Assembly: GCF_007744515.1 (NCBI RefSeq)
Contig: NZ_CP036268.1
Span: 3,015,712 to 3,079,711, forward strand
DNA length: 64,000 bases
Source: Stratiformator vulcanicus
GTDB taxonomy: Bacteria; Planctomycetota; Planctomycetia; Planctomycetales; Planctomycetaceae
Direction: 5' to 3'
In this document: positions 19,101 to 28,389 of the stretch, piece by piece
How the letters are laid out: each line of letters starts with the position of its first letter
Numbering within the stretch: the stretch's first letter is position 1
The notes under the pieces: model-generated
Database searches by the model: none
Seen by the model: the letters and a program-made list of their open reading frames with translations, nothing else
Told to the model about the DNA's origin: nothing
Position numbers and translations under genes: made by a program

Positions 19101-19951
19101 CGATAGGAGAAACCAACGTCGATGCCTAAGCCTTCCGGCCCCGACCACGACCGGCTCCACAGGCGGCTCACTTCGTCTTCGGCACTCAGCTTTAAGGATT
19201 CGTCAACCAGTCGACGATCATCGGTGGTCACGGTCAGGCTCACGACCTCGGGCTGCTTGCCGCCCAGATTGACTTCGAACAGAACCGGCTCTCCGGCCGC
19301 CAGCGTCGCGTCGCCGGGAAGAACCTTGAGAATTTCCGTTTCCGTGTCGACATCGACCGCGGCAGCCGGCAGAAAAGCCCGAACGATCGAATTGCCGATC
19401 GACTTCGGAGAGAAGACCGCATAGAGGCAGACCAAAACCACGGCTGCGAGGACGGCGTACGACAACCACAGCAATCGTCGCCGATCAATCGCATGATCGA
19501 CGTCGACCTTGGTGAGCGCGGTCGCCGCCCGCTTTTGAATCGCCTGCCGCACTCCGAGATTGACGCCACCTGTTCCGCCGGCACCATCGACCAGACTGAG
19601 AAGCGACCCGCGCATCTCGGGACTGGAACGCTCGATCTGCCAAGCAGCGTATAACGAGTTGACCTTACGCCAATAGGGGACCACGACGCGCCAAATGATC
19701 CAGCCGAGGGAGACGATCGCCAATCCGCCGAGCATCAAGGCTCGACCGAGCTTGCTCATCCCGCCTTCAATAACCCAGTGATCCAAAATCGCGAACGCGA
19801 GCAGATAGACCAACCCGAGCAGAGCGATTCCAGCCAGCGACGTCAGGATGTCGGTCCATTTGATCGCGGACCGGGCCTTATCAACCTGAAAGTCGACGTA
19901 CTCCTGAAAATCGAGGTACTTGCGGCTCGATTTTTCGACGGTCCCTGCCAT
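16157..19951 (-). CDS. DUF4175-like membrane protein with very long acidic low-complexity region
   Basis: 1264 residues. Two membrane helices near 36-60 and 68-92 and a third near 167-190 resemble the DUF4175 N-terminus, followed by Ig-like beta domains (about 210-540, with FRIEVVRPPSAEVETIAYDFPDY). From about 545 to 1150 the protein is a Ser/Gly/Glu/Asp/Pro-rich low-complexity stretch (repeated GES, SEG, GQDG, SSSSGE-type units), probably disordered. A charged helical C-terminus (DLVLKRLEEDLERG) ends it. It is the last of three same-strand genes after the BatA and VWA proteins. Function unknown; likely a cell-envelope stress or scaffold component. Confidence 0.8.
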   Translation of the reverse strand: MAGTVEKSSRKYLDFQEYVDFQVDKARSAIKWTDILTSLAGIALLGLVYLLAFAILDHWVIEGGMSKLGRALMLGGLAIVSLGWIIWRVVVPYWRKVNSLYAAWQIERSSPEMRGSLLSLVDGAGGTGGVNLGVRQAIQKRAATALTKVDVDHAIDRRRLLWLSYAVLAAVVLVCLYAVFSPKSIGNSIVRAFLPAAAVDVDTETEILKVLPGDATLAAGEPVLFEVNLGGKQPEVVSLTVTTDDRRLVDESLKLSAEDEVSRLWSRSWSGPEGLGIDVGFSYRVKAGDASAGPFRIEVVRPPSAEVETIAYDFPDYMGFEDTTRSEPEIDAYEGTEVTVTALANQPLRSARLVFADSPNFDAEGGISAVAEERSFELGSSGERLTARFPLRLRSDQSSPKYYRIECVSESGLKSRDHAVYEVRIRPDLDPEILLRDPRSDIERPANAIVPLLWAARDDFAVTSVAVRFEKNGSALPKELQLAKGAASSVGNQSQLKLENFRLEAGDELTFWLKAFDNREPKPNATNSQRVRISIIEPVSPEEVEERLEEDRRKQDELVKDRNDASDANDDRGDDPSADDDSSEGEGGESGTKQEIGKQDGPGEPGNDKNAGDSEDSNSSDTGGQDGSQSKNGSSGEQNSPSEPLANDGSADDQALRRAVEHFNELDEQKDGEDEPKDSGGTGEAGTENQSGERDPQGREEQDPEAPSNQSDEQRPDENGQKGEDAQGGQNSDGGMPKPGDGSEGDGGNATDGAPDAGEASDEGAGSGESTGPGDGEADPQAGRGKNERPGSDEGDAAQSEDGTDSGEQTPASDDGNAESRPADGSEKGPARGSDERDPNAAKADGPLEREGPKGATEQRTPDEGERPENSRSEEGPPPEGARPDRGSSDDGGQSDPSANEGNGNSDVDRESPNNAEDNGTQQSTRDAPAGADEPAGSGQPDGQKSDQPDGGEAGGSQEASEGNRGPDGTGTAETTDQQDPNGTPGESGSPEESDPSMTPKDGSEKSQSESSAGDESGESSESGGSSEKSKSDGESQGSGSSGESSSESSSSAGESGKGQGSGSSSDGSSSSSGEAGSSSSESGSSEGGGGTGGQSSSDDQNSAKDSAGAGGGTAAGESSSEGGTGGGSSGGEEADLDYAKQATDLVLKRLEEDLERGEPDPELLEKLGWGDDDLKRFSQRLRDRLSQKKPETAREQAKSREFDEMLKSIDFDNPIPEVRNRQIDSSPQGGSAGRRTKAPPEYRDLYDAFTRSIAGKNGLPGEE

Positions 19952-20127
19952 CAGCTCCCCCGAATAGAATGACTCTGCTACCGATTATAGTCGGCGATCG
20001 CCTTGAAGGGACGGCAGTGCCAACACTTCTGAACAGAAAATCGCGGTCACCGCTCCCGAGCAATAACCGGTAATACCGTTCCAAACAGTCTAATTCTGTA
20101 TTCGACACGCGGACATCGCCATTCGCG

Positions 20128-22419
20128 TTACGCGAGCCCCGATCGCTTCCTCACAATCCACTCCGCGGTCATCAGTGCGATGAAGGCGGCCAAGACCAAC
20201 GGGTGATCCCACAACGTTTGACGGCGTGTGCGTTCAAGAAGTTCCTCGCCCGGGGGCGAGCGGTTCCAGCGGGCCAGCAACTGCCCTAATTCTTCGGGCG
20301 CGAGGAATGCTCCGCCCGAGAGATCGGAAATTTCGCGCAACAGCGTCAAATTGGCCGCGGGCTCGTCCAGCTCGAGGTCGCGTTGATCGACGATAAACCG
20401 CGCGAATGCATCGAGGCCGAGAAATCGTCCGCCCCGAGATGCCGACACTTTGGCCCAATAGTCTCCCGGCTGCCCGGTACCGTCGAAGGTCGATCTCCGG
20501 ACTCCGTCGACATTGACCGAGTCAGCACTGACTGCAGCGGATTGACCATCCGGAATCAAAATTGTGGCTTTGATGTCGGCGTCGGCAAGGGTTTCGGCCG
20601 TTTCGTCTTGAACGCCGTATTCGAGCTCGATAGTCCCGTCAGGCAGGACATTGCGCCGGTCGAGTCGAACGAAGACCGGTTGATCCGTTTCGGCTTCTTT
20701 CCGGGCGAGCCACAAAATGACCTGCCGCCAGAATCGCTGATGTTTTTCGCCCAAGCCGCCAAGCACCCAGAGGAACGTCGTATCGCCCGCAAACGCCAGC
20801 ACGCGTGAGCCCCCGACCTCCGAAGCCATTAGGAGCGGTACTCCCTTTTCGCTTTCCGCCCAGATCTCGACCAGTGGATTGGCTGCAACCAGACGATTCG
20901 CTCCTTCGAGCCTCGGCAACTCCGCCCATGCCTCGGCATTGTCGGCCCCCGATACCAGTTGCATCACATATCTGCGATCCCCGATCGACGTCGGCACCAT
21001 CGCGACAGCCTCACCGATGTGCCGCTCTGCGGGAACGGGCTGCCCCGTTGGGATCGGCCGATCGTTCAGACGAACCGGGAGATACTGAGCGAGTGCCGAG
21101 CGGCCGTATCCGCCGGTCGCAAAATTCTGATAACCGCCGAGCATCATCAGCCCGGACCCATCGCGGAGGCATCGAATCAGGCGAGCCGTCCTATCGGAAC
21201 CGAACGCTGACGCCGGTACATCTCCGATGATGTAAGCATCATAGAGACCGGGCTCGAAGTACTTCACATCGATTGAACTCGCAGTGCCGCCGGGCAAGAC
21301 GGGGACGAAATCGAGTTGGATTTTGTCCGACGTGTTGATCAGCCGCAGAAATTTTTGCTCCGGTCGAAGTCGATCGAAATAGGCAACGCGAATACCGCCC
21401 TGCTTGACGGTGACGATCGTTTCGCGGCGATTGTTTTGCGTTCGCACTTCGCCGTCGACCGCTTCAATTTCCAAGCCGACCTTGATCTCTCCATTTCGAT
21501 CGGGAATGAAGGACAGCTCGACGGGAATCCGTTCAGAATTGGAGACCGGTTTGACGGTCGTGACGGGATTGGCCCCGCCTCCGCCGGCGACGGGGTTCAT
21601 CGGACCGCTCTCACCGAGCGTTTTGCCGGTTCGATCTTCGACCAATAATCGTACTGAGAATTCGCGTCCCGCTCCTCCGATGATTCGCACGACGCCGTTG
21701 ACCGGGACGATCTTCTTTTCGAACACGACCGGATCAATTTGAAACTCTTCGACGGCCAGTTCCGTTCCGCCGCCGGTCGCCCCGTCACTACCGAACCCGA
21801 CGGTGTAGATCGGAACGCCGGACAGACCCAACCGACGTGCGACGCCACGAACGTCTTCAGCCGGATCGACGTTCGGAGTTCGTTCCGCCCCGTCACTCAG
21901 GACGAGAACCGCTGCCGATCGATCCGATGCCCCGCCTTCGGCAATGCGAGAGAGAACCCGACCGATCGCGCTTTCTTCGCCCATCGCGTCGGACGACCAT
22001 TGGCCGTCGTCAGCGTCGAGCAAAGTTAACTGCGCCGCAAAGTCATAGAATTTGACTTCGACCTGCTCTGAAATCGACCGGAATGCCGGCAATTGCTCTT
22101 TCACGACAGCGAGTGCTCGTTCGCGACGCGGCAGTCGTCCAGCGGTATCCGCGATCGTCATACTGCGGCTTTCGTCGATGAGGACATGCACCGTGACGAC
22201 GTCGTCGGAACGATCGCGGAATCGGAACTCCGGACGCAACAAAGCCAACAGCACGAGTAGCAACGCGAGGAAGCGACAAGTCAGAATCGACCACTTCGCC
22301 GCCGGAGAGAGCGAGCCGATGCGACGTCGATAGGTCCACCACGTCATCGCGACCGCGACGACGATCACACCGAAAGTGACAGGCCACGACCAGATCGGAC
22401 TGACGCCAAGCTCGATCAC
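20128..22419 (-). CDS. VWA and glutamine-amidotransferase-like membrane protein
   Basis: 763 residues. Two N-terminal membrane helices (about 7-28 and 40-62) precede a von Willebrand A domain with a MIDAS-type motif (VHVLIDESRSM), then beta-sandwich segments, then a class I amidotransferase-like domain (YDAYIIGDVPASAFGSD ... GLMMLGGYQNFATGGYG), and a C-terminal membrane helix (PLVLAAFIALMTAEW). The start overlaps the stop of the upstream BatA-type gene by 4 nt (ATGA), so the two are translationally coupled. Such proteins occur with MoxR ATPases and act in envelope maintenance; here no MoxR or DUF58 gene is adjacent. Confidence 0.83.
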   Translation of the reverse strand: MIELGVSPIWSWPVTFGVIVVAVAMTWWTYRRRIGSLSPAAKWSILTCRFLALLLVLLALLRPEFRFRDRSDDVVTVHVLIDESRSMTIADTAGRLPRRERALAVVKEQLPAFRSISEQVEVKFYDFAAQLTLLDADDGQWSSDAMGEESAIGRVLSRIAEGGASDRSAAVLVLSDGAERTPNVDPAEDVRGVARRLGLSGVPIYTVGFGSDGATGGGTELAVEEFQIDPVVFEKKIVPVNGVVRIIGGAGREFSVRLLVEDRTGKTLGESGPMNPVAGGGGANPVTTVKPVSNSERIPVELSFIPDRNGEIKVGLEIEAVDGEVRTQNNRRETIVTVKQGGIRVAYFDRLRPEQKFLRLINTSDKIQLDFVPVLPGGTASSIDVKYFEPGLYDAYIIGDVPASAFGSDRTARLIRCLRDGSGLMMLGGYQNFATGGYGRSALAQYLPVRLNDRPIPTGQPVPAERHIGEAVAMVPTSIGDRRYVMQLVSGADNAEAWAELPRLEGANRLVAANPLVEIWAESEKGVPLLMASEVGGSRVLAFAGDTTFLWVLGGLGEKHQRFWRQVILWLARKEAETDQPVFVRLDRRNVLPDGTIELEYGVQDETAETLADADIKATILIPDGQSAAVSADSVNVDGVRRSTFDGTGQPGDYWAKVSASRGGRFLGLDAFARFIVDQRDLELDEPAANLTLLREISDLSGGAFLAPEELGQLLARWNRSPPGEELLERTRRQTLWDHPLVLAAFIALMTAEWIVRKRSGLA

Positions 22420-24854
22420 CGTCGGCCCTCCGTCGGGGATACGCCACTCGCCTCTTCGCCGCGACCGCCGTAGAAGCGATTTGCTAGAAGACCCTCACCA
22501 AAAAACGCCAGCAGCAAAATGATGATCAGGCCCGGCCCCGCTTCGACACCGAGTGTGGTTTCTCGCAACTCAAGGTTCACGCCGTCCATATCGGTGATGA
22601 CGTCGTATCCATCCGGACCGAGCGTTTCATCGAGCCGCTCCGCCGGAACCCGTTCAAAATTTGATTCTCGGTCGGACGCATTCACGGCCAACCAAGTGGA
22701 ATCGGTCGTCGAATCACGTCGAACCGTCAGCCGGTAAAGCCCGGCTTCCTCGAACGGATCAAGCGTGATTTCCGATTGCTCGCCACTGACCGGCAGAATC
22801 TGATCTTCGAGCGAGGGTAATTTCAACACAACGTTAGCTGTGTCGGTGGTCGCCGACTCGGAGAGCCGAACCGTCGCGATCTCTCCGGCCCGAAAATTGA
22901 GTCGCTGCCCGGACAGATCAATCAGCCAGCTGGTCAACTGGTCGACCAACGCCACGAACGCCCATTGAGCCGACGTCAAATCGTTCCAATCGGAGCTGCC
23001 CAGCCCGGTCGTCATGAGGGCCGTCCGACCGGCACCGACCGTTGCCGTCAGTAGCGCCGCACGCGGCTCGCCCGGTAGCGTATATTTGAGCAATTCGCGA
23101 GCGGTCGGGTCGACGGCGACCTTCCAGTGACGACGAATATCCCACGCGGTCAATTCGGTCAGTCCTTCGAACTCATCGAGTCGGCGGATGACTCGGTGTG
23201 ACCTGTCGCCGGAGACCAAACGCTGCGGTGGTTCGAAAGCGAGATTCACGAGCAATTCCGCAGGCAATATCGACTGGGCCTCCGCCGAGTTATAGGCGAA
23301 GCTCTCGACCGCCGTCCCCAGCACCACGCCGAGACCTCCTCCGGCTCGGACGAATTTCCCGAGACGTTCCCACTGCCTGTCGGAAGGCTCTCGCACATCG
23401 ACAAGCAGGACGGCGTCGAACTCGTCGAGCTTCGCGTCATAAAACGCGGAGGTGCTGATGCGGGTGACGACAAATCTCGCAAGGTTCTGTCGCACCAAGA
23501 TTGAGGGGGCCAACGCTTCACCGGTCAGATACGTCGCCTCAAGCGAGTCGGAGACCAACAGCACCCGAGGCGGGTCGACGACCCGAACCACGAAGAATCG
23601 TCGGTCATCGGCCGAGAAGGGATCGCCGACCGTCGTACCCACGGTTCCGCGGACGAAGCCGGCATGATCGACAGGAATCCGAAATTCGAACGTCCCCGTT
23701 CCATCAGTCGAAATACTCTTCTGACCGCGGACGACTTCCGAGTCCGCCGATTCTTCGACTCGTACTTCAACGGGCACCTTCGACTCAGTCGGATTGACGC
23801 CGACGATCCTCCCGCGGAGCGTCGCAATGCCGCCAGCGAGCACGCCGTCATCAGCCAGTTCAACATCGGCGAGTCCGATATTCGAAGGTTCGGTCACACC
23901 GACATCGACGAAGAACACCGGGTAGGCGGGGTCGGCAACTTCTTCCGAAACAATCTGTGAGCTGTCCCAAGATGATGCAGTCAGATCTGTGAACACAAAG
24001 ACCGCGCGAGCGAACGGGTCACGTCGAAGTTCAGCCGGGCCGTCTCCGAGGTCCTCGATCAATCGGGAGCGATCATCCTCGAGCGTCCTAATCGCTTCCC
24101 GAACGCTGCGATTTAATGCCCCTCCACCCGCTCTCGGTTCGAGGGAATCGATTTTCGCCCTCACTCCTTCTTTGTCCCGAAAGAAAACCGGCCGCACGTT
24201 CGTCGATGAGTCGGCCACCGCGATGCGCGAACCGCTCGGAAGGTCTGAGAGGTGTTGCTCCGCAAGTTCGGCTGCCGCCTCCAACCGGCTTTGTCCCTCG
24301 CGGATGTAGCCCATGCTGAGGCTTGTGTCGAACAGATAGACGGCGGCGAGCGGAACGTCATCGTCAGCATCCATCGAAGGCGACTGGGCATCAGCAAATA
24401 CGCGAGAGCCGTAGGGCCAACCGACGAGCAAACCGACTACAACGACGACCAACGTGATCACCGCGGTCGCCGAAACTGACCGTCGATACGACTCTTCATG
24501 CTGTTGAGAAGCACGCCGATTCCAAAGCAACTCAGACACCAAGAATATCAGCCCTCCGGTCACGACAATCGCCAGTGCGGTAATCCACTCGGTCGATGTC
24601 GGTCGATAGCTCGCCGCCGGCAACAGCGGTCGGGCTAGCAGAAAGATAAATGCGGCCAGCAGGACCAGCCGCAGTACGAGCAACCAGAAGCGTCTGAGTC
24701 GAATTCGTCGTACATTCCGTTTCTTGCGCCGTGCGACGAGCTGCAACGCAGGGAACAGCATCCGCTTCGGCTTCGGACGCATCAACAGATGGATAATGAC
24801 CGGCACCGCCAACGCGGCCAGGAAGGCGAGCAATCCCGGATGAATGAACGACAT
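22416..24854 (-). CDS. BatA-type VWA membrane protein
   Basis: 812 residues. It opens with the aerotolerance BatA N-terminal motif (FIHPGLLAFLAALAVPVIIHLL ... KRMLFPALQLV), with membrane helices near 5-25, 57-75, 90-110 and 130-148. A von Willebrand A domain follows with the MIDAS motif DTSLS (AVYLFDTSLSMGYI), then a long region ending in a C-terminal helix (GPGLIIILLLAFFGEGLL). It is the first gene of the BatA-VWA-DUF4175 set and is divergent from the sulfatase (ATG-to-ATG about 180 bp). The normal upstream MoxR and DUF58 partners are absent from this place. Confidence 0.85.
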   Translation of the reverse strand: MSFIHPGLLAFLAALAVPVIIHLLMRPKPKRMLFPALQLVARRKKRNVRRIRLRRFWLLVLRLVLLAAFIFLLARPLLPAASYRPTSTEWITALAIVVTGGLIFLVSELLWNRRASQQHEESYRRSVSATAVITLVVVVVGLLVGWPYGSRVFADAQSPSMDADDDVPLAAVYLFDTSLSMGYIREGQSRLEAAAELAEQHLSDLPSGSRIAVADSSTNVRPVFFRDKEGVRAKIDSLEPRAGGGALNRSVREAIRTLEDDRSRLIEDLGDGPAELRRDPFARAVFVFTDLTASSWDSSQIVSEEVADPAYPVFFVDVGVTEPSNIGLADVELADDGVLAGGIATLRGRIVGVNPTESKVPVEVRVEESADSEVVRGQKSISTDGTGTFEFRIPVDHAGFVRGTVGTTVGDPFSADDRRFFVVRVVDPPRVLLVSDSLEATYLTGEALAPSILVRQNLARFVVTRISTSAFYDAKLDEFDAVLLVDVREPSDRQWERLGKFVRAGGGLGVVLGTAVESFAYNSAEAQSILPAELLVNLAFEPPQRLVSGDRSHRVIRRLDEFEGLTELTAWDIRRHWKVAVDPTARELLKYTLPGEPRAALLTATVGAGRTALMTTGLGSSDWNDLTSAQWAFVALVDQLTSWLIDLSGQRLNFRAGEIATVRLSESATTDTANVVLKLPSLEDQILPVSGEQSEITLDPFEEAGLYRLTVRRDSTTDSTWLAVNASDRESNFERVPAERLDETLGPDGYDVITDMDGVNLELRETTLGVEAGPGLIIILLLAFFGEGLLANRFYGGRGEEASGVSPTEGRR

Positions 24855-25034
24855 TCTCGAGCGACGTGATAGGCAAAGATTGGCGGCTGGATTCCGAATG
24901 TGTCATTCTACGCAGCCGAGCCGTCCTTCGCACCGGCAGAGGTCTTCATCGACCGGGCTCTTTACGCGATGCGAAGCTCTAATCGCTTTGAGAATCGTTC
25001 CCCGACCTACGCCACCCTCTCCAGAAATTTGACA

Positions 25035-26555
25035 ATGCGCGTCTCGCTCGCCGCTCAATGGCTCTTTCTCACCGCAGTAATACCCACAGGATGGGACTGT
25101 TTCGTCAGTGCAGCTTCTGGATCGGAGTCGAATCCGCCGAACATTCTGCTCGCGATTTCAGATGATCAATCTTTCCCCCACGCCGGCGCATATGGGTGTC
25201 GCGGCATATCGACCGCCGCGTTCGATCGAGTCGCCGCGGCGGGTGTCCTATTCACGAACGGTTATTGCGCCTCGCCGGGATGCAGCCCATCTCGTGCGGC
25301 ACTATTGACCGGTCGGCACACCTGGGAACTGTCCGAAGCCGGCACGCACGCGAGCTATTTTCCGAAAGAGTTCGACACGTTCCCATATATGCTGGAGCGC
25401 TCAGGCTATCACATCGGCAGTACCGGCAAGACGTGGGGACCGGGCAACTGGCGCGACGCGGGCTGGGACGAGAGCCCCGGCGGCCCGAAAACTATGACCG
25501 AACGAATGAAGTCCCCGAAGTTCATCGGCACCCCCGACTACGCCGGCAACTTCGAAAGTTTTCTCGACTCGGCCCCGGACGAGAAACCGTTTTTCTTCTG
25601 GTTCGGATCGTACGAACCCCATCGCCCCTATGAGCCCGGCATTGGCGTCAAAAACGGCAAGTCGATCGATGATGTCGAAGTCCCTCCTTATCTGCCCGAT
25701 ACACCCGAAGTCCGATCGGACCTGCTCGATTATTACTTCGAAATCGAATGGTTCGACCAGCATCTCGCCCGGATGCTCAAACGCCTCGAGCGCGACGGCC
25801 AACTTGAAAACACATTGGTGATTGTCACTTCTGACAACGGGATGCCGTTCCCGCGTGCCAAAGCGAATTGCTATGAAGCCGGCATTCACGTTCCGCTGGC
25901 AATCAGTTGGCCGAATTCCGTTCCGCCGGGCCGGCAGTCGGACGACCTCGTCGGTTTCGTCGATCTGACCGCAACAATGCTGCAGGCAGCCGATGTCGAG
26001 GCAGCGACGCCACTGTCGGGTCGCAGTCTTCTGAGCCTGCTGAAGTCGAACGCCGAAGGCGTCATCGAACCCGACCGCGACGCCATCTTCGCCGGGCGTG
26101 AGCGACATTCGTGCTCGCGTCACAACAATCTTGCCTATCCCATGCGGGCCATTCGGACGCGGGACTATCTGCTGATTCATAACTTTCGCCCCGACCGCTG
26201 GCCCGCAGGGCATCCCAAGGGCTTTCGCGATGATCCGTTCGGCTTTTACGACATCGACGCGGCGCCGACGAAGACACTGATGATCGAGCGGCGAAAGGAG
26301 CCGGACATGAAAAAACTGTTTGAACTCTCGGTCGCCAAGCGTCCGGAGTATGAACTCTTCCGACTTTCGGACGATCCGCACTGCTTGAAGAACTTGGCGC
26401 AGGATCGCGATTTGTCCATTGAGATGGCTGAACTCAAGGTCAAACTTCGAAAAGAACTTCACCGAACCAAAGACCCGCGCATCGGCCCGGGCGAAGGCAA
26501 CGTCTACGAGACTTACCCGCGCTTTAACGTGATGCGCACATTCCCCCCGAATTAA
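25035..26555 (+). CDS. Sulfatase, formylglycine type
   Basis: 506 residues from ATG 25035, where a clean signal peptide starts (MRVSLAAQWLFLTAVIP); the open frame upstream is not signal-like. Metal ligands are in PNILLAISDDQS. The active-site motif is Cys83-Ser-Pro-Ser-Arg (GCSPSRAALLTGRH), where Cys is oxidised to formylglycine. TGKTWGPG, FFFWFGSYEPHRPY and VTSDNGMPFPRAK complete the site. The closest type by eye is the heparan N-sulfatase-like (SGSH) group, common in planctomycetes that degrade sulfated polysaccharides; the exact substrate is inference. Probably secreted or periplasmic. It needs a maturase encoded elsewhere. Confidence 0.9.
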   Translation: MRVSLAAQWLFLTAVIPTGWDCFVSAASGSESNPPNILLAISDDQSFPHAGAYGCRGISTAAFDRVAAAGVLFTNGYCASPGCSPSRAALLTGRHTWELSEAGTHASYFPKEFDTFPYMLERSGYHIGSTGKTWGPGNWRDAGWDESPGGPKTMTERMKSPKFIGTPDYAGNFESFLDSAPDEKPFFFWFGSYEPHRPYEPGIGVKNGKSIDDVEVPPYLPDTPEVRSDLLDYYFEIEWFDQHLARMLKRLERDGQLENTLVIVTSDNGMPFPRAKANCYEAGIHVPLAISWPNSVPPGRQSDDLVGFVDLTATMLQAADVEAATPLSGRSLLSLLKSNAEGVIEPDRDAIFAGRERHSCSRHNNLAYPMRAIRTRDYLLIHNFRPDRWPAGHPKGFRDDPFGFYDIDAAPTKTLMIERRKEPDMKKLFELSVAKRPEYELFRLSDDPHCLKNLAQDRDLSIEMAELKVKLRKELHRTKDPRIGPGEGNVYETYPRFNVMRTFPPN

Positions 26556-26632
26556 ATTCGGTTCGTCCTTCCAATACTGCGGTCGGACGCAGCAGTCCGT
26601 CAGCGTAAGGGAGCACGATTCGCAATCAACGC

Positions 26633-27448
26633 TTAGAGCGGTGCCGGGCCGAACTCGGCGGCAAAGCGGTCCAGCGTCTCGTCGCGAGGGCGTTGATTGG
26701 CCGGACCGCTTATAGCGGGACGCTTGGGATTCGGCGTCGCTTTTTGATCGGGCGTTGCTGGGCCTGTCTGTTGTTCCAGCGGTTCGACCTGTTCCACAAT
26801 CATCCGCGGCGGCAGAAGGCGGTCGGACTTCATAACGACCGCGTAGCTCAGAAACATCAGCAGGCCGTACGTGATCGCATTGGGGCCGAAGCCGGGACCG
26901 AAGAATTTGATCGCTGTTCCCGCAGACTTCGCCAAGCGAGGGCGAATTCCGTTCCACTGCACACTGTAGAATTCGTCAAGCAACAGGTGAGAGAAGAAGC
27001 CAACCCCCACACCGGCTGCCATCAATAACCGGACGGACAACTCGGGGCTCTTATAGGCCAGGAACACAATCTGTGCCGCGATCAGCATCGCCGGCAGACT
27101 ATGGAACATCCCGCGATGGACCGTGAACTTGTCGAGCAGCCAGGTGCCGCCGTAGCGGATCGCGGCATAGAGCAGAATTCCTGTCAGGATCGTCGCGTCG
27201 ATCCCGCCGGTCACGTCGACCAGCCGCCGAATGGCAATCATCGGTCCGACCGCGGCAAGAAGTGCCGTGATCTCGCGAACCGGTCGGCCGCCGCGAGCAT
27301 CGAGATCAGGCAACATTCCGCCGATCCAGGTCAGGCAGCCAGCGATCGCTCCCTGAACCGGATCGAACCCGAGCAGCAGCGTGGTCGCAGTACCGTAGCC
27401 GACACCGCAAAGTCCACTGACGGTAATGTGCTCGCGATATCCGGCCAC
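26633..27448 (-). CDS. YdjM/DUF457-type membrane-bound metal-dependent hydrolase
   Basis: 271 residues. Conserved metal-ligand patterns of the family are present: an early His (YREHITVSG), [17 protein letters not shown] and [10 protein letters not shown]. There are about five membrane helices (including [25 protein letters not shown] and [15 protein letters not shown]). The C-terminal 55 residues are Pro/Gln-rich and probably cytoplasmic. E. coli YdjM is LexA-regulated; I see no LexA box here. The substrate is unknown, though phospholipid-like substrates are suggested for relatives. Convergent with the sulfatase. Confidence 0.8.
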   Translation of the reverse strand: MAGYREHITVSGLCGVGYGTATTLLLGFDPVQGAIAGCLTWIGGMLPDLDARGGRPVREITALLAAVGPMIAIRRLVDVTGGIDATILTGILLYAAIRYGGTWLLDKFTVHRGMFHSLPAMLIAAQIVFLAYKSPELSVRLLMAAGVGVGFFSHLLLDEFYSVQWNGIRPRLAKSAGTAIKFFGPGFGPNAITYGLLMFLSYAVVMKSDRLLPPRMIVEQVEPLEQQTGPATPDQKATPNPKRPAISGPANQRPRDETLDRFAAEFGPAPL

Positions 27449-27610
27449 CGGGAATCCTTTCCCTCAACGCGTTCGGCAATTTCCGCACTGCCGCCCAATC
27501 GAATTAACAATTGGCGATTGAGGACCTTCACGCTCGAGACGATTCGAACAAGCTCAACCGGCAAGGCTCGCGCGATCGGCGGGCAAACCGGCATGACGAC
27601 GGGGTCGACG

Positions 27611-28255
27611 CTAAAATAAGCCCTCACCGAATTCATCGGTCGCATGAGCCTGTCGACTGCGGGATTTCATGTTCGCGTGGCGATCTCCGGCCGAATTCGT
27701 CGGTTTGCCGCCGCTTGAGTCCGACCGCGCCGGCGGGTCCACGCGGTGCTTCCGCTCGCCCTGCAGGAACGAAACGGACTGCGGGCGTTTATCCTCTTCA
27801 ATGGGATTCAAATCTTCGTCGTGCAGGCCGGCGTAGCGCTCTTCGCCGTAATCGTCGTATTTGCAAATGTATTCGGGCGATTCGGAAAGCAATATCTCAC
27901 TCTCGTACGCCGTGACGACCGCTTCCTGAATCATCTCGCGACAAGCGGCATTAATCGGATGAGCGATGTCGGCATAGAGCTTTGCTCGCCCCTCCGAGTC
28001 TTTTTCGGCGCGCTCGTCGCTCAGACGGGCACCACACTGATTGCAGTACTCGGCGCGCAAATGGTTCTTGCAGTGGCAACGCGGACAATGATCGGTCAGC
28101 TTGCGGCTGGGCATGGCGACGAAAATGCCGCGCCCGCCCTGAATGATTTTTAAATCACGAATCACAAAGGATCCGTCGAACGTAATCGAGCAGAACGCGA
28201 GCAGCCGGTCCTGCGCATCGGACATTAATTTGATTCGGACCTCAGTAATCTCCAC
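27611..28255 (-). CDS. spoVG: SpoVG family RNA/DNA-binding regulator with zinc ribbon
   Basis: 214 residues from GTG 28255, which has a near-perfect AAGGAGGA upstream. The first 55 residues are classic SpoVG ([11 protein letters not shown] ... [18 protein letters not shown] ... [11 protein letters not shown]). Ordinary SpoVG is about 95 residues; here a four-cysteine zinc ribbon (CPRC at 57-60, CNQC at 71-74) is inserted right after the core, then the SpoVG C-terminal piece ([21 protein letters not shown]), and then a charged tail of about 85 residues. It follows ispE on the same strand, an order also seen around ispE-spoVG in Bacillus. It probably binds nucleic acid post-transcriptionally. 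Confidence 0.9.
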   Translation of the reverse strand: MEITEVRIKLMSDAQDRLLAFCSITFDGSFVIRDLKIIQGGRGIFVAMPSRKLTDHCPRCHCKNHLRAEYCNQCGARLSDERAEKDSEGRAKLYADIAHPINAACREMIQEAVVTAYESEILLSESPEYICKYDDYGEERYAGLHDEDLNPIEEDKRPQSVSFLQGERKHRVDPPARSDSSGGKPTNSAGDRHANMKSRSRQAHATDEFGEGLF

Positions 28256-28294
28256 TGCCGTCCTCCTTCTCGGTCGCACGTATTCAAGTTGCAG

Positions 28295-28312
28295 CCGTGC
28301 CTCCGGGCACGG
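28295..28312. other. Hairpin in the ispE-spoVG gap
   Basis: Perfect 7-bp stem CCGTGCC / GGCACGG closed by TCCG (CGGA on the minus strand), 28 nt before the spoVG ribosome binding site. There is no T-run, so it is unlikely to be a terminator; it may be an RNA-stability or processing element in the spoVG leader. Confidence 0.35.
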
Positions 28313-28389
28313 GGAAGTGTCACACTGTCCGCAGTTGTCAGTTCAGTCGAAGTCAGTCGGAATCGTGCTCATGATCAATCCGCAAGGTG

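Noticed and set aside
25401-26957. 518-codon minus-strand ORF opposite the sulfatase
   Set aside because: Shadow frame of a well-supported sulfatase; its composition has no protein-like features.
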